A program made the translations under genes and the position numbers. Positions 22,300-31,989 of a stretch of DNA of 64,000 nucleotides are shown here, one piece after another. Each line of letters begins with the position of its first letter. Position 1 is the stretch's first letter. This DNA is from Symbiodinium natans (Eukaryota; Sar; Dinophyceae; Suessiales; Symbiodiniaceae): positions 88,431-152,430 of the forward strand of contig CAJNDS010000388.1 in NCBI GenBank assembly GCA_905221605.1. Direction: 5' to 3'. The notes below the pieces were generated by a model that saw only the letters and a program-made list of their open reading frames with translations, searched no databases and was not told the origin of the DNA.

Positions 22300-25200
22300 T
22301 ACGCTTAATCGCCAAGCAGAAGATCCAGATGGAGCTGCAAGCTTGGAGCAAGCGGATGAAACTGCGGGCGTGACCAGTGGCATAGTGAATGGGGCCGCCT
22401 TGGAACCTGGTGGCTCGACCGCGGAAGGGTCCCGAAATGATGCTCCGACGTCCAGCAGCGGCATGGGAGATCCGGAACCTCAAGCGGTGGTTCGAGATGA
22501 GCGAGCGCCTCGGGCAGAATACTCTTATGGGACCATGCCAAGAAGCCTGGTGAGCCAACAAGTGAGTGATTTCGAAGGTGCTGCAATTGATGGTGGTACT
22601 GCTAGTGGTGGAAATGTGGCGCAGAACTTGGAAGCTGCAAGTGTGGGGATGAGAGCTGGTGCTAATGTAGACGCCCAAGGCGCCCGAAGCACAGTTGATC
22701 CAGCGCACCTGCAACCACAACGAGAAGCTGTGCTGGAGCCAAATCCACTTCTGGTTGGTGCTGGAGATGCAGGAGATAGAGATGTGGGCTCGGCTGGATT
22801 CATGACGCCGAGATCTTTGAGAGCGACTGGAGTGGAGCGCCAGTACGGCTCAGTGGCTGGACATTTCCAGCAATTTTCACGAGGAGAAGGAGAACAGTGG
22901 CCAAGGTGGATGCAGCGCTTGACTGATATGTTCAGGGCCCCTCCAGTGCCAGCAACCTGGATCCCAAGCCACTTGCCATCTCCGATGTCTGAAGTGAGAT
23001 CTAGGCCCGGAAGAGGCGACGGAATTCGAGCAGCGCCAAGTCCTGACACGTTAGTGCAGGGGCCAACAGCGAAGCCACCGTCTCCGCCTAGTTCGTCCAG
23101 CGTGCCGGCCGAGGCTATCCAAGCTGAAGTTCAACGTCAGCTGGGTGGATTACTAGAAAGGCTGCAGCGATCTGAGGCTGAGAATGCCCGTTTGCAAAAG
23201 CAACTGGAGCAACGAGATCAAGAGGATCGAGCCGCGACCACAGCGCCTAATCCCCCAGCACCTCGAGCTCCTACCGAATCACCCGTCCCACCAGTACCTC
23301 AAGCACCTCATCCTCCTCGTGTTCTACGACCTCCCAACGTACATGGAGTTTTCACAGAACCTGGCGTAGAAGTAGGCCCCAGAGAACCCCAATCCTCGCA
23401 GTGTATGGCGCCGATGACAGGATCGTTGCGACCTCCAGAACTACGAGAAGAAGCACGTCGAGATCTGCTAGGAAGTTTGTGGGGTGAAATTTCAGGGCGA
23501 TTGGGAGCGAGTCGGGATGGAGTAGCAGAAAGAGGTGGAGGACGAGAAGGGCAAGGTCAAGTAGAACTGGAGCCACGGAGGACTTCACCAGAGGGAAGGG
23601 GACTTGATGGGTTTGAGGGTCGTAACGCTATGGGCTCGACAATGCCAATTTCCAATCCCTCATTGCCTCAGAGTCCGCCCAATCTGCTAGATGCGATTAC
23701 GAAGAGCATCCAACAGCTGCAGGAACTGCAAGTGCAATCCTTTCGAAAGGAAGAGGATGGAAGCCCAGAGCAGGTGAAGTCGACTGTTCCTGCCCTTCCA
23801 TTTCTCAAGGCGCCACAAGGAGATGCTGCAGGAGTACAACTACAAGATTGGCTGTCCTTGGTGAGCACGTGCATGCAGGACCTTTCAGCGTCGTCTGGTG
23901 CTTGGTGGGAGGATGTGGTTAGGGAGGTCGGAGTAGCGTATGCCCGGTGGTTGTCAGCCACCCCCCTGGAGCGACTGCAGATCTACCCGCATAAGGACTC
24001 CGTCTACACCACCGGCCGCTGGACACGAATCAATGCGCGAGCCTGCACCTTGGTTTTGGCTTCGCTAGATGATGCAGTCAAGGAGGATCTGGTTGGGAGA
24101 AGATCGACGCAGAGCATGATTGCCTTGTTGTTTAGGCTGCACACGGTGTATCAGCCAGGCGGCCCTCATGAGAGGGCGAAGATCCTACAAGTCCTTCAGG
24201 ACCCTCCGGTTCCGGAGACGTTGGCGCAGTGCCTCGCAACACTGAGAACGTGGCCAAGGTCAATGCAACGCTGCGAGGACATGGGCATGACGCACCCAGA
24301 TGGATCGGTCTTGGCCAAGGCTTTGACAGCAGTAACGGCGAAGTTCCTTTCTGGGAGTCAAGATGCCAGTTTTCGAACTCAGCTGCTGAGATCGACATTG
24401 CGAATCGATGGGCAGCCCTCCATGACCAGCGTCCATCAGTATCAACAACACCTGCAGGCGGAGATTGAGAACCTTATAGCAGCTGGAGGGGATCCTGGAG
24501 CAAGCAATCCAAAGCTTCGAGCAGTGATGCCAAGATCTGGAGCAGAGCAAGGAGATCCTCAACAGTCGACCAAGGGAAAGCCTGCTTGCAGATACTTCTT
24601 CAAGGCGCAAGGATGCCGCCGAGGAGCCAAATGCCCGTATGGCCACGACATGGGGACATTGAGCAAGGGAGAAAAATCAAAGAAGTGTTTGGTTTGTGGT
24701 AGTGAAGAACATCGACAACGTGAATGTCCCACAACAAAGCCGCAAAGACCTCCCAAAGCTTCAGCCGATGGGAGCCCCAAGAGTACATCCTCGACTACCC
24801 AGGCTACGGCACCACGGGCGCAGCAGGTCACGTTTGAAGATCAAGTTCCCCCAGAAGCAGGACAGCCAATTCAAGGAGATCCGGTATGGACCATGGAAGC
24901 CTTGCTGAAGGCAGCTGCCCAGGTCGTCCAGGCAACCCCGACATCTTCACCTTCGGAGCCAAAAGCGCCGAGCATGAAGGTTATGACGCTGAAGAAGAAC
25001 GACACGGCGCACTTGGATGTGGAGGACGTCTACGCCTTGATGGATTCCGGAGCCACACATCCCCTTCGACGAGCTTGGACAGATGAAGAATGGTGGAATG
25101 CATCGCCGGTGGTAGTGACCTTGGCTGGGGGGGAGAGCGTGTCGCTGAGGATGAATGAAGGTGGAACCCTGTTGGTGCCTTCTACTGGAAGGGAAGGGAC

Positions 25201-28200
25201 AGCTCCAATAGTGCCCCTTGGATCCCTGGTGCAGCAGCTCGGGTACACTCTGGAGTGGAACTCGAAGAAGTGCCGGTTGGTTGGTCGAGCGGGTGATGTT
25301 CATCATCTTCGAGTACGTAACGGATGTCCGGAGGTCGCGGAGTGCCAAGCCCTGAACCTCATTGCCAGGCTCGAGGAGGAGAAGTTGAGCAGCTTAAAGA
25401 CCAACGTCGCCAACACCAAGGAGAGAGTTCGACAGGCTGCAGTGTCTTTGAACAAGACGTGGTTCGATCATCTGATTCAGTTCTGTCGCAGTGATCGAGC
25501 CACAGACGCTGTGCAGGCAGTTGGTGAAGCCCCTTTCTTCCAGGAGGTGCCCTTACCCGCCAAACAAGGACTCACAGAAGGATATCCCGAAGGCAACGGC
25601 TGGGACGCGCTCAGGGGCCTGACGCACCTCAACAGAAGAGCCAGGAAACGACTTCATGAATCAGACCGGTGGATTGTGCACCTCTTCGCCGGAAAGCAGG
25701 CCCGAGAGGAGTACAAGTACCTGGAAAAGAATGGCTACGTGCTCCTGGAGTTGGACATCGAGAGGGGGTCTTCGCACGACTTAATGAACCCAGCAGTGTG
25801 GAGGGCATTGGAATGGGCAGCACGCCGGGGAAAAATCAGCGGGGTAATTGGAGGACCACCTTGTCGAACCTACTCTCTGCTGAGATACAAATCCCCGGGC
25901 CCCGCTCCTGTGCGTTCCAACGACTACCCGTACGGCGGCTGGGAAGGTCAATCTGCGGCAGATGAAAGCTTGGTTATCAAGGACACTGCCTTGTATGTGC
26001 GGATGATCTACCTGCATGCTTTGTCTACGGCAGGGAAGGTGGTGGCCTTTTCAAGTCTTGACCAGAACAAGGAAGTTGCCTTCTTGCTGGAGCAGCCGAG
26101 AGATCCTCAGGAGTACTTGCCTTGGGACCACGAGCTACATGCTCGCGCAGTGAGCTTCTGGCGAAGTGGAATGTGGCACAGCTATGCCCAGGAAGCTGGC
26201 CTCGCAATGTACTCGCTGGAGCAGGGCGCCCTTGGACATCAAACACGTAAGCCGACCACGCTGGGAACGAACCTCGCAGCCCTCAGCTACCTGAATGGAT
26301 TGAAGACCGAAGGCAGCCTCGAACCGTGGTCGGGACAATCCCATGAATTGGCAGCATGGGCTCCCGAGCTAGTAGAGGCGATCGTGAAGGCACTGATCAC
26401 CCATGGGAAAGTACCACGGATGTTGGCTATGTCAGTGGAGCAATGGAAAGATCATGTACGACGAGGGCATCTCCCATTTAGGAGAGATTGCTTGACGTGT
26501 GTGCAGGCCGGCGCCACGGGAAGGAGGCATTCCAAAGTAGAACATCCCGATGCCTTTGTCCTCACCACGGATTTATCTGGACCACTGAAACAACATGGAC
26601 TTGATTCTCATGGAAGAGGTCGTGCTCCAAAGAAATTCCCCTACCTCTTCGTAGCAAAGCTGAGAATGCCGCGAAGCTTTGTTGATGATGGTCGAGGAGT
26701 GGGAGTGGAATTTGAACTGCCGGAAGTCTCTCGAAGTGAAATGGAGGAGCCGGACGATGGTCTAGCCGTCCAGCACGAGGAGGACCCAACTGCATTAAGC
26801 CCTGGTGAAGTTCGTGAAGACGAAGAAATGGACGACGACGAAAGGGAACCAGAAGGATTCGTTGAGATCGAGAACCCGGACCCACCAGCCGGCAACCACG
26901 CGATGTTTGAAGATGACCAAACGGCCCCCGAGATGGTGAACCTGATCTTCGCAACTGGCCTGGTAGACAACAAGAGCGCTACGGTCCTGGAAGCGATTCA
27001 AGATGTGGTGCACTACCTCCAAGCCTATAACATCCCGATCTTGAGGTTCCACTGTGATCGGTCCATGGAGTTCTTTGCGAAAGGGTCAAGGAGGTGGATT
27101 AAGGACCAAGGGATAAGAATGACTAGCAGCGAAGGAGGAGAACATCAGTCTAATGGAGCTGCAGAAAACACGGTGAGGTGGGTCAAGCAAAGGGCAAGGA
27201 CGCTGTTAGCTGGAGCCCGACTACCACAACAACTATGGCCGAGTGCAGCACAGTATGCGTCTGCCCAACAGCGAGCAGACGTACTGGGATTTGAGACAAA
27301 ATTGGCTGCCCCCTTTGGATCCAAGGTCCTCATCAAGAAGAAGTCCTATGTCGGGGCGCATCATGGTGGAAAATTGGATGACTTAGCACCACGGTGGGAG
27401 GAGGGCTACTACCTGGGGCTTTCTGACACTGTGCGCGGAGGTCACCTCGTCTTTGTGGAAAACGAAGGTACTCGGTTCTTGCACACTTTGCACGTGAGGC
27501 CACATCTACACGACCCTGGACCTCCAGAAGACATAATGGAAGCCGAACCTCCTCGAGAACCACGACGAAGGCTTCGAGAAAAGACCCCAGGCCTGTCGAC
27601 AATTACCACCATGCATCAAGTAAGCCCCGTGGAAATCGAAGAAGAGCTACGAAAGGAAGCAGAGAAGGTGTTGCAAGACTGGAACATGGAGAGAGCGGAG
27701 GACTTGGTGATCCAAGCTTGTGCACTACTTCCCAATGTGGCCAATAAGTACGGCGTGTTTCGGCATGGAGGTGTTATGGGATTGACGAGAGCCTCCTACG
27801 AGTACCCATGGATAGCCAAGGTGATGGTCCGAATCATCCAGGAGGTTGATCCAGATGCAGAGTTTGCGTCGATCTACTTGTCGGTGGATGGAGATAAAGG
27901 CCTTCACATGGATTCCCGCAACGAAGCCGGAACCTATAACTACGTGTACCCCCTCCGACTTCCACGCCGAGGAGGAGATCTATGGATTGAGCTGTGCAAT
28001 GGAGATGTGATTGCAGGAAAGATCCTGGAGCTCAAGGACAAAGCCGGAAAATCCCACCATGGCACGGCATTGGGACTGAAAGAGAGCGAGCTCATGTCCT
28101 TCAATCCGAGGAGGAGACACGCAGTGATGCCGTGGAAAGGAGGCCCTGGAGAACGCATAACGATCATTGGATACACCCCAGCGAGGGTGGGACGACTTAC

Positions 28201-31093
28201 GACTGCAGACAAGGACCAGTTGGCCAACTTGGGCTTCAGCGCGCCCGTGGACCTAACCGACGACGTGGTTGCTATGAGAGCAATGAGAGTAGCAGCCCCC
28301 AAAACCATCATCGAAGACGAGGTCCAAGACCTATGTGGTGGTGGATGGACTGAAAGGGTTAGGACTTCAGACGGGACGCTGTTGTTTGTGGTGGATTGGA
28401 AATTGCAGCGGGAGTTGGGAGAACAAGGCCATGATCTACAACAACGTGCAGGAAGTTCCAGCGTTTTTCAGCCTACGGAAGAAGATGATAGCCCTGGCGA
28501 ATTCTACCTGGTGATTAAGGATGACGATGTACCTCAATTGGCGCAAGTGACCGAGATGAGCTTGCTAGATGTGCAACAAGCCAAAGTCATGAAGACGGAG
28601 GTCAGCTACACGCGTGGTATCGAAGAGCTGCTAGAAGCACTCCAAGACCCGATTGCGGTGGTACACACAGTGCATCCATCTGAGGCAGCGGAACACCTCC
28701 ATCGCTGGGTGCCCGCAATCACCAAGGAGCTAGGAGCTATACAGCACGCTGTTGTTCGCTTGAAGAAAGGAGATCCGCTAAGGGAGGAATGGTTGTCCAG
28801 GCCTGGTGTTCAAATACTGCCCATGAAGCTTGTCTACACGATAAAGCCGCCGGAGCAGGAGCCAGCGGTGAAGGGCGACCCCTTATATAAGCGGAAGGCG
28901 CGTGCTGTCATATGTGGCAACATGGCTGATGCATCTGGACTGGACGTTTACACGGGAGCTGCCCCAGCAGAGGTGGTTAGAGCAGCCCTCGCAATCGCCA
29001 GCAAGTTTGGATGGTTCGCCGCTGTCCTGGATGTAATCGCTGCTTTTTTGCAAACTCCGATGGAAGAAGTACCTCAAGCTCCAGTGGTTGTGGCAGTCCC
29101 GCCAAGAGGCCTAGTCAAGGCAGACCTTGCAGAAGAAGAAGAACTGTGGGGAATAACCCATGCAGTTTACGGCTTACGGGAATCGCCGCGGTTATGGGGA
29201 TTCTTCCGGGACGAGGAGATGAGGAAGATCAAGGCGGCGCTGGGCGACAAGGAGGTGGTGTTGATCCAAGGCCAGGTGGAGCCAACGTGGTGGTCCATAA
29301 GGCTGGATGGGCAGCCGGCAGGAATCCTGGTCATCTATGTTGACGACTACCTGATCCTGGCGTCTCCTGAGATCATACGTGTGGTGGCGACCGCGGTCCA
29401 GCAGATCTGGAAGACCTCACCTTTGCAATATGCCAACAAGGGCCACCCAGTGAGATTTTTGGGAATGGAAATCCATGTGACTGCAAGGGGCTTCGCAATT
29501 TCCCAAAGACCATATATACAAGAGCTGTTACGCATCCACGGCATCAGTGAGCGACGATTGGACGTGGTTCCAGTAAGCCGTGAACTGGCTGGTTTCGACA
29601 TTGCGGAAGGCGAAGATGAATACACCCAGCAAGAACTGCGATTCGCCCAGCAGTGTGCTGGGGAAGTCTTATGGCTGAGCCAGAGGTCGAGACCAGACTT
29701 GGGTTTTGTGGCGTCGCTCCTATCTTCACTGACGACAAGGGCACCGCGAAGAGTCGCGGAAATAACAGCGAAGGTTCTGGGATACTTGCAAAGAAGCCAG
29801 GAAAGTGCCCTGTACATCGAAGCCGACAATTCTGTCATCGTCAGCTACGCCGACAGCTCGTTTGCACCTTCGGGAGAACGCTCACATACTGGATGGGTGA
29901 CTATGCTATTCGGAACACCCATAAGCTGGCGATCGTCGAGGCAACCAACGACATCCCTGTCTACCGGTGAAGCAGAACTGACGGCGGCAACGGAAGGAGC
30001 GTTGGCAGCGATGAGCACCCAGGCCTTGTTGTGTGATGTTCTGAATGAAGAGTTGGCAATGAGGTTGGAAACCGATTCAACAACAGCGCTGGCGTTGGCA
30101 GAAGGATCGGGATCGTGGAGAACACGACACCTCCGGATCAAAGCAAACTGGCTGCATGAAAAGATTAGGAGTGGCCTGATCGAAATGGTGCATTGCAGAG
30201 GTATTGAGCAGCCAGCAGACCTTTTAACGAAGGCCATGCCTTCAACGCGGATGTTGCAACTGATGGAGTTGTGGAATATCCGAAGGCTGGAACCAGATCC
30301 TGAAGATGAAGTTTCAGTGCAAATGATAGCTGGAACAAGATCACAGCCTGGTGTTTCGCGAGTATTGTTGGCTCTGATGATGCTTGCACAGTCTACAACA
30401 CCAGGAGATGCCCATGAAAGTTCTGAAGAAAATGGCGTGGTGGTTTATGAACCTCTTCGGGTGGATCGGAGTTTAGCGACGTGGGCTGTGTTATGGGGAT
30501 TGGTCTTGGTGATGATAGCAAGTTGGGAGTTACTGAAATGGCTGGGTTGGCAGGCTTTCTTTCAAATAGGATCAGGAGCAAGCGAAAGACGTATGCGAAG
30601 ACTGCAGAGATTGCGAGAAGCAACAACACAAGCAATCAATGATGAGTTTGCTCGCTTGCTGAGGGAGCCAGATGCCGAACCAGCCCCCACTGTAAGGATT
30701 GACGCAAGGCCCTTGACTTCTACACGGCGAAGATCAACTAGCGATAGGGCAACCTCTCCGCGTCGTCAAGGAGCAATCGAGAGATCCACGCAGACAGTTG
30801 CACCTGCCTTTGTCCGACCTGATCCCGTACCCCAGCCGATCATGATACGATATCTTCAAGAACCTCCCGAACAAGTATACGCCATTCCAGGACGGGCTAC
30901 ATTCCATATCCATGAGCGGTGTTATGCCTTTAGACACCCTGGAACCATGAACAGGGTTGAGCGGCTACGACTTTGTGGATTTTGCCAAAATCACGATGGG
31001 AGAGATCCGCGAGCTCAACAGGAGCCAGTGGATGAAGCTGTCCTACCGTACGCTCCAAGGAGGAGTGAAGAATATCAGCCACATGAAGCATGA
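22286..31093 (+). CDS. Copia Gag-Pol polyprotein with methyltransferase-like and dioxygenase-like insertions (2935 aa)
   Basis: Domains in order: a disordered N-terminus; a coiled coil (about 275-315); a Gag-like helical region (about 505-735); CCCH finger C768/C777/C783/H787; CCHC knuckle C801/C804/H809/C814; aspartic protease D920-S-G-A; a cytosine-5-methyltransferase-like domain (about 1129-1330) with HLFAG, GGPPC (C1193), LLEQP (E1269) and RKPTT; an HHCC-like site H1390/H1395/C1402/C1405; integrase D1429, D1591, E1627 (the last two in exact D-x35-E spacing); a 2-oxoglutarate/Fe(II)-dioxygenase-like domain (about 1800-1975) with H1874-x-D1876, H1945 and R1957; reverse transcriptase D2249 and YVDD 2351-2354; RNase H D2523, E2564, D2597; a membrane segment (about 2731-2752); and a C-terminal His/Cys motif H2876, C2879, C2897, C2900. 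The start is the first ATG, 5 bp after the LTR. The last nine codons and the stop are encoded by the right LTR. Gag and Pol appear fused, with no frameshift. Confidence 0.95.
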   Translation: MPAQSTLNRQAEDPDGAASLEQADETAGVTSGIVNGAALEPGGSTAEGSRNDAPTSSSGMGDPEPQAVVRDERAPRAEYSYGTMPRSLVSQQVSDFEGAAIDGGTASGGNVAQNLEAASVGMRAGANVDAQGARSTVDPAHLQPQREAVLEPNPLLVGAGDAGDRDVGSAGFMTPRSLRATGVERQYGSVAGHFQQFSRGEGEQWPRWMQRLTDMFRAPPVPATWIPSHLPSPMSEVRSRPGRGDGIRAAPSPDTLVQGPTAKPPSPPSSSSVPAEAIQAEVQRQLGGLLERLQRSEAENARLQKQLEQRDQEDRAATTAPNPPAPRAPTESPVPPVPQAPHPPRVLRPPNVHGVFTEPGVEVGPREPQSSQCMAPMTGSLRPPELREEARRDLLGSLWGEISGRLGASRDGVAERGGGREGQGQVELEPRRTSPEGRGLDGFEGRNAMGSTMPISNPSLPQSPPNLLDAITKSIQQLQELQVQSFRKEEDGSPEQVKSTVPALPFLKAPQGDAAGVQLQDWLSLVSTCMQDLSASSGAWWEDVVREVGVAYARWLSATPLERLQIYPHKDSVYTTGRWTRINARACTLVLASLDDAVKEDLVGRRSTQSMIALLFRLHTVYQPGGPHERAKILQVLQDPPVPETLAQCLATLRTWPRSMQRCEDMGMTHPDGSVLAKALTAVTAKFLSGSQDASFRTQLLRSTLRIDGQPSMTSVHQYQQHLQAEIENLIAAGGDPGASNPKLRAVMPRSGAEQGDPQQSTKGKPACRYFFKAQGCRRGAKCPYGHDMGTLSKGEKSKKCLVCGSEEHRQRECPTTKPQRPPKASADGSPKSTSSTTQATAPRAQQVTFEDQVPPEAGQPIQGDPVWTMEALLKAAAQVVQATPTSSPSEPKAPSMKVMTLKKNDTAHLDVEDVYALMDSGATHPLRRAWTDEEWWNASPVVVTLAGGESVSLRMNEGGTLLVPSTGREGTAPIVPLGSLVQQLGYTLEWNSKKCRLVGRAGDVHHLRVRNGCPEVAECQALNLIARLEEEKLSSLKTNVANTKERVRQAAVSLNKTWFDHLIQFCRSDRATDAVQAVGEAPFFQEVPLPAKQGLTEGYPEGNGWDALRGLTHLNRRARKRLHESDRWIVHLFAGKQAREEYKYLEKNGYVLLELDIERGSSHDLMNPAVWRALEWAARRGKISGVIGGPPCRTYSLLRYKSPGPAPVRSNDYPYGGWEGQSAADESLVIKDTALYVRMIYLHALSTAGKVVAFSSLDQNKEVAFLLEQPRDPQEYLPWDHELHARAVSFWRSGMWHSYAQEAGLAMYSLEQGALGHQTRKPTTLGTNLAALSYLNGLKTEGSLEPWSGQSHELAAWAPELVEAIVKALITHGKVPRMLAMSVEQWKDHVRRGHLPFRRDCLTCVQAGATGRRHSKVEHPDAFVLTTDLSGPLKQHGLDSHGRGRAPKKFPYLFVAKLRMPRSFVDDGRGVGVEFELPEVSRSEMEEPDDGLAVQHEEDPTALSPGEVREDEEMDDDEREPEGFVEIENPDPPAGNHAMFEDDQTAPEMVNLIFATGLVDNKSATVLEAIQDVVHYLQAYNIPILRFHCDRSMEFFAKGSRRWIKDQGIRMTSSEGGEHQSNGAAENTVRWVKQRARTLLAGARLPQQLWPSAAQYASAQQRADVLGFETKLAAPFGSKVLIKKKSYVGAHHGGKLDDLAPRWEEGYYLGLSDTVRGGHLVFVENEGTRFLHTLHVRPHLHDPGPPEDIMEAEPPREPRRRLREKTPGLSTITTMHQVSPVEIEEELRKEAEKVLQDWNMERAEDLVIQACALLPNVANKYGVFRHGGVMGLTRASYEYPWIAKVMVRIIQEVDPDAEFASIYLSVDGDKGLHMDSRNEAGTYNYVYPLRLPRRGGDLWIELCNGDVIAGKILELKDKAGKSHHGTALGLKESELMSFNPRRRHAVMPWKGGPGERITIIGYTPARVGRLTTADKDQLANLGFSAPVDLTDDVVAMRAMRVAAPKTIIEDEVQDLCGGGWTERVRTSDGTLLFVVDWKLQRELGEQGHDLQQRAGSSSVFQPTEEDDSPGEFYLVIKDDDVPQLAQVTEMSLLDVQQAKVMKTEVSYTRGIEELLEALQDPIAVVHTVHPSEAAEHLHRWVPAITKELGAIQHAVVRLKKGDPLREEWLSRPGVQILPMKLVYTIKPPEQEPAVKGDPLYKRKARAVICGNMADASGLDVYTGAAPAEVVRAALAIASKFGWFAAVLDVIAAFLQTPMEEVPQAPVVVAVPPRGLVKADLAEEEELWGITHAVYGLRESPRLWGFFRDEEMRKIKAALGDKEVVLIQGQVEPTWWSIRLDGQPAGILVIYVDDYLILASPEIIRVVATAVQQIWKTSPLQYANKGHPVRFLGMEIHVTARGFAISQRPYIQELLRIHGISERRLDVVPVSRELAGFDIAEGEDEYTQQELRFAQQCAGEVLWLSQRSRPDLGFVASLLSSLTTRAPRRVAEITAKVLGYLQRSQESALYIEADNSVIVSYADSSFAPSGERSHTGWVTMLFGTPISWRSSRQPTTSLSTGEAELTAATEGALAAMSTQALLCDVLNEELAMRLETDSTTALALAEGSGSWRTRHLRIKANWLHEKIRSGLIEMVHCRGIEQPADLLTKAMPSTRMLQLMELWNIRRLEPDPEDEVSVQMIAGTRSQPGVSRVLLALMMLAQSTTPGDAHESSEENGVVVYEPLRVDRSLATWAVLWGLVLVMIASWELLKWLGWQAFFQIGSGASERRMRRLQRLREATTQAINDEFARLLREPDAEPAPTVRIDARPLTSTRRRSTSDRATSPRRQGAIERSTQTVAPAFVRPDPVPQPIMIRYLQEPPEQVYAIPGRATFHIHERCYAFRHPGTMNRVERLRLCGFCQNHDGRDPRAQQEPVDEAVLPYAPRRSEEYQPHEA
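31057..31065 (+). other. Polypurine tract
   Basis: AAGGAGGAG directly abuts the right LTR and would prime plus-strand synthesis. It is short and also in frame within the polyprotein. Confidence 0.8.
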
Positions 31094-31386
31094 AGTTGGG
31101 CAAGATTCCAGTCGACCTCGCTGCACGCTCAAGGGAAGGCTACGAGAACAAGCCCTTGGGTCAGACATGTTTTCAGGTGACAAAGTCACAACACATGAGG
31201 CACGCAAAACGCAGAGCCAAGTGTGAATCAAGCAAAGACATAAGTCGCTTTTAGACCACTGTACACAACCATAAGCATAGTGCTTACTTTTCTGGTCGCG
31301 CAGCAGGAGTAAAACGTCGTGCGTTCAGCCATGGATTTCAATCGCCGATGTGTCTCTGCATAGACACTCAATTCGACATTTCAGCA
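31066..31386 (+). repeat. Right (3') LTR
   Basis: 321 bp, TG...CA ends, two differences from the left LTR. Its first 28 bp code for the polyprotein C-terminus and stop. Confidence 0.97.
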
Positions 31387-31391
31387 GTTAC
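31387..31391. repeat. Right target-site duplication GTTAC
   Basis: It matches 21956-21960 and is followed by CCTGAACTCAAACCC, a C-rich telomere-like tract. Confidence 0.95.
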
Positions 31392-31989
31392 CCTGAACTC
31401 AAACCCTGAACCGTAAACCTCTGGACCTTCCGCCTGCAATAGGTTTAGGGATGAAGGTTGAATTAAACCCTAAACCCTAAACCCTAAACCCTAAACCCTA
31501 AACCCTAAACCCTGAACCTTTGTGCAAGCTTCGACTTGAAATTCTCGCGCCCACCTTCCAGGCTCAACCCCGAAGAAACCAGCCTACCTCAACCCCAGAC
31601 CCCCCCAGACCACCCTACACCCCAAACCCTGAACCCTAAACCCTACACCCCAAACCCTAAACCCCAAACCCTAAACCCCAAACCCTAAACCCGACCCCAG
31701 CCCTGGCAAGTTCATGCCCTGGCAGGCTTCAGGGCTGCGAGGGATGGAGGTTCCAAGCCCTTAGATTTTGCAGGCAGCGTGTTTTGGGGTTGAGGGCTTG
31801 GGGTTTAGGGTTTTGGGTGGAGGGTTGAGGGTTTAGGGTGGAGGGTTGAGGGTTTAGGGCCTAAACCCCCTCACCCCAAGCAAGAAATCCCGAAGTAGCC
31901 AGTGGACCACGACAACAATTACCTACCAGCCTAAGGGCCAAAGCTGCAAAACCTAACTTGCCTACACCCACGTACCCAGCCCGAACGAC
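31392..31989. other. Repeat-rich stretch between the copia element and the hydroxylase gene
   Basis: Degenerate CCCTAAA tracts (31466-31512 and 31612-31693) alternate with GGGTTTAGGG-type tracts (about 31787-31860). I see no gene I can defend. An island at 31694-31740 reads GKFMPWQASGLRG in one frame but has no support. Confidence 0.6.

Larger units (their letters stand above)
21961..31386 (+). mobile_element. Intact Ty1/copia LTR retrotransposon, 9426 bp
   Basis: It is bounded by 321-bp direct LTRs starting TGAAGAATAT and ending TTTCAGCA, with a GTTAC duplication on both sides. The internal part is a single open frame with the domain order protease, integrase, reverse transcriptase, RNase H, which defines the copia group. 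The LTRs differ at only two positions (about 22155 and 22213 in the left copy), so insertion was recent. No stop or frameshift is present. It lies between the end of an unassigned gene and the start of the hydroxylase gene, in the same orientation as its neighbours. Confidence 0.97.

Noticed and set aside
22220-30937. Minus-strand and alternate-frame proteins within the copia element
   Set aside because: They are shadows of the 2935-codon polyprotein and show no domain.
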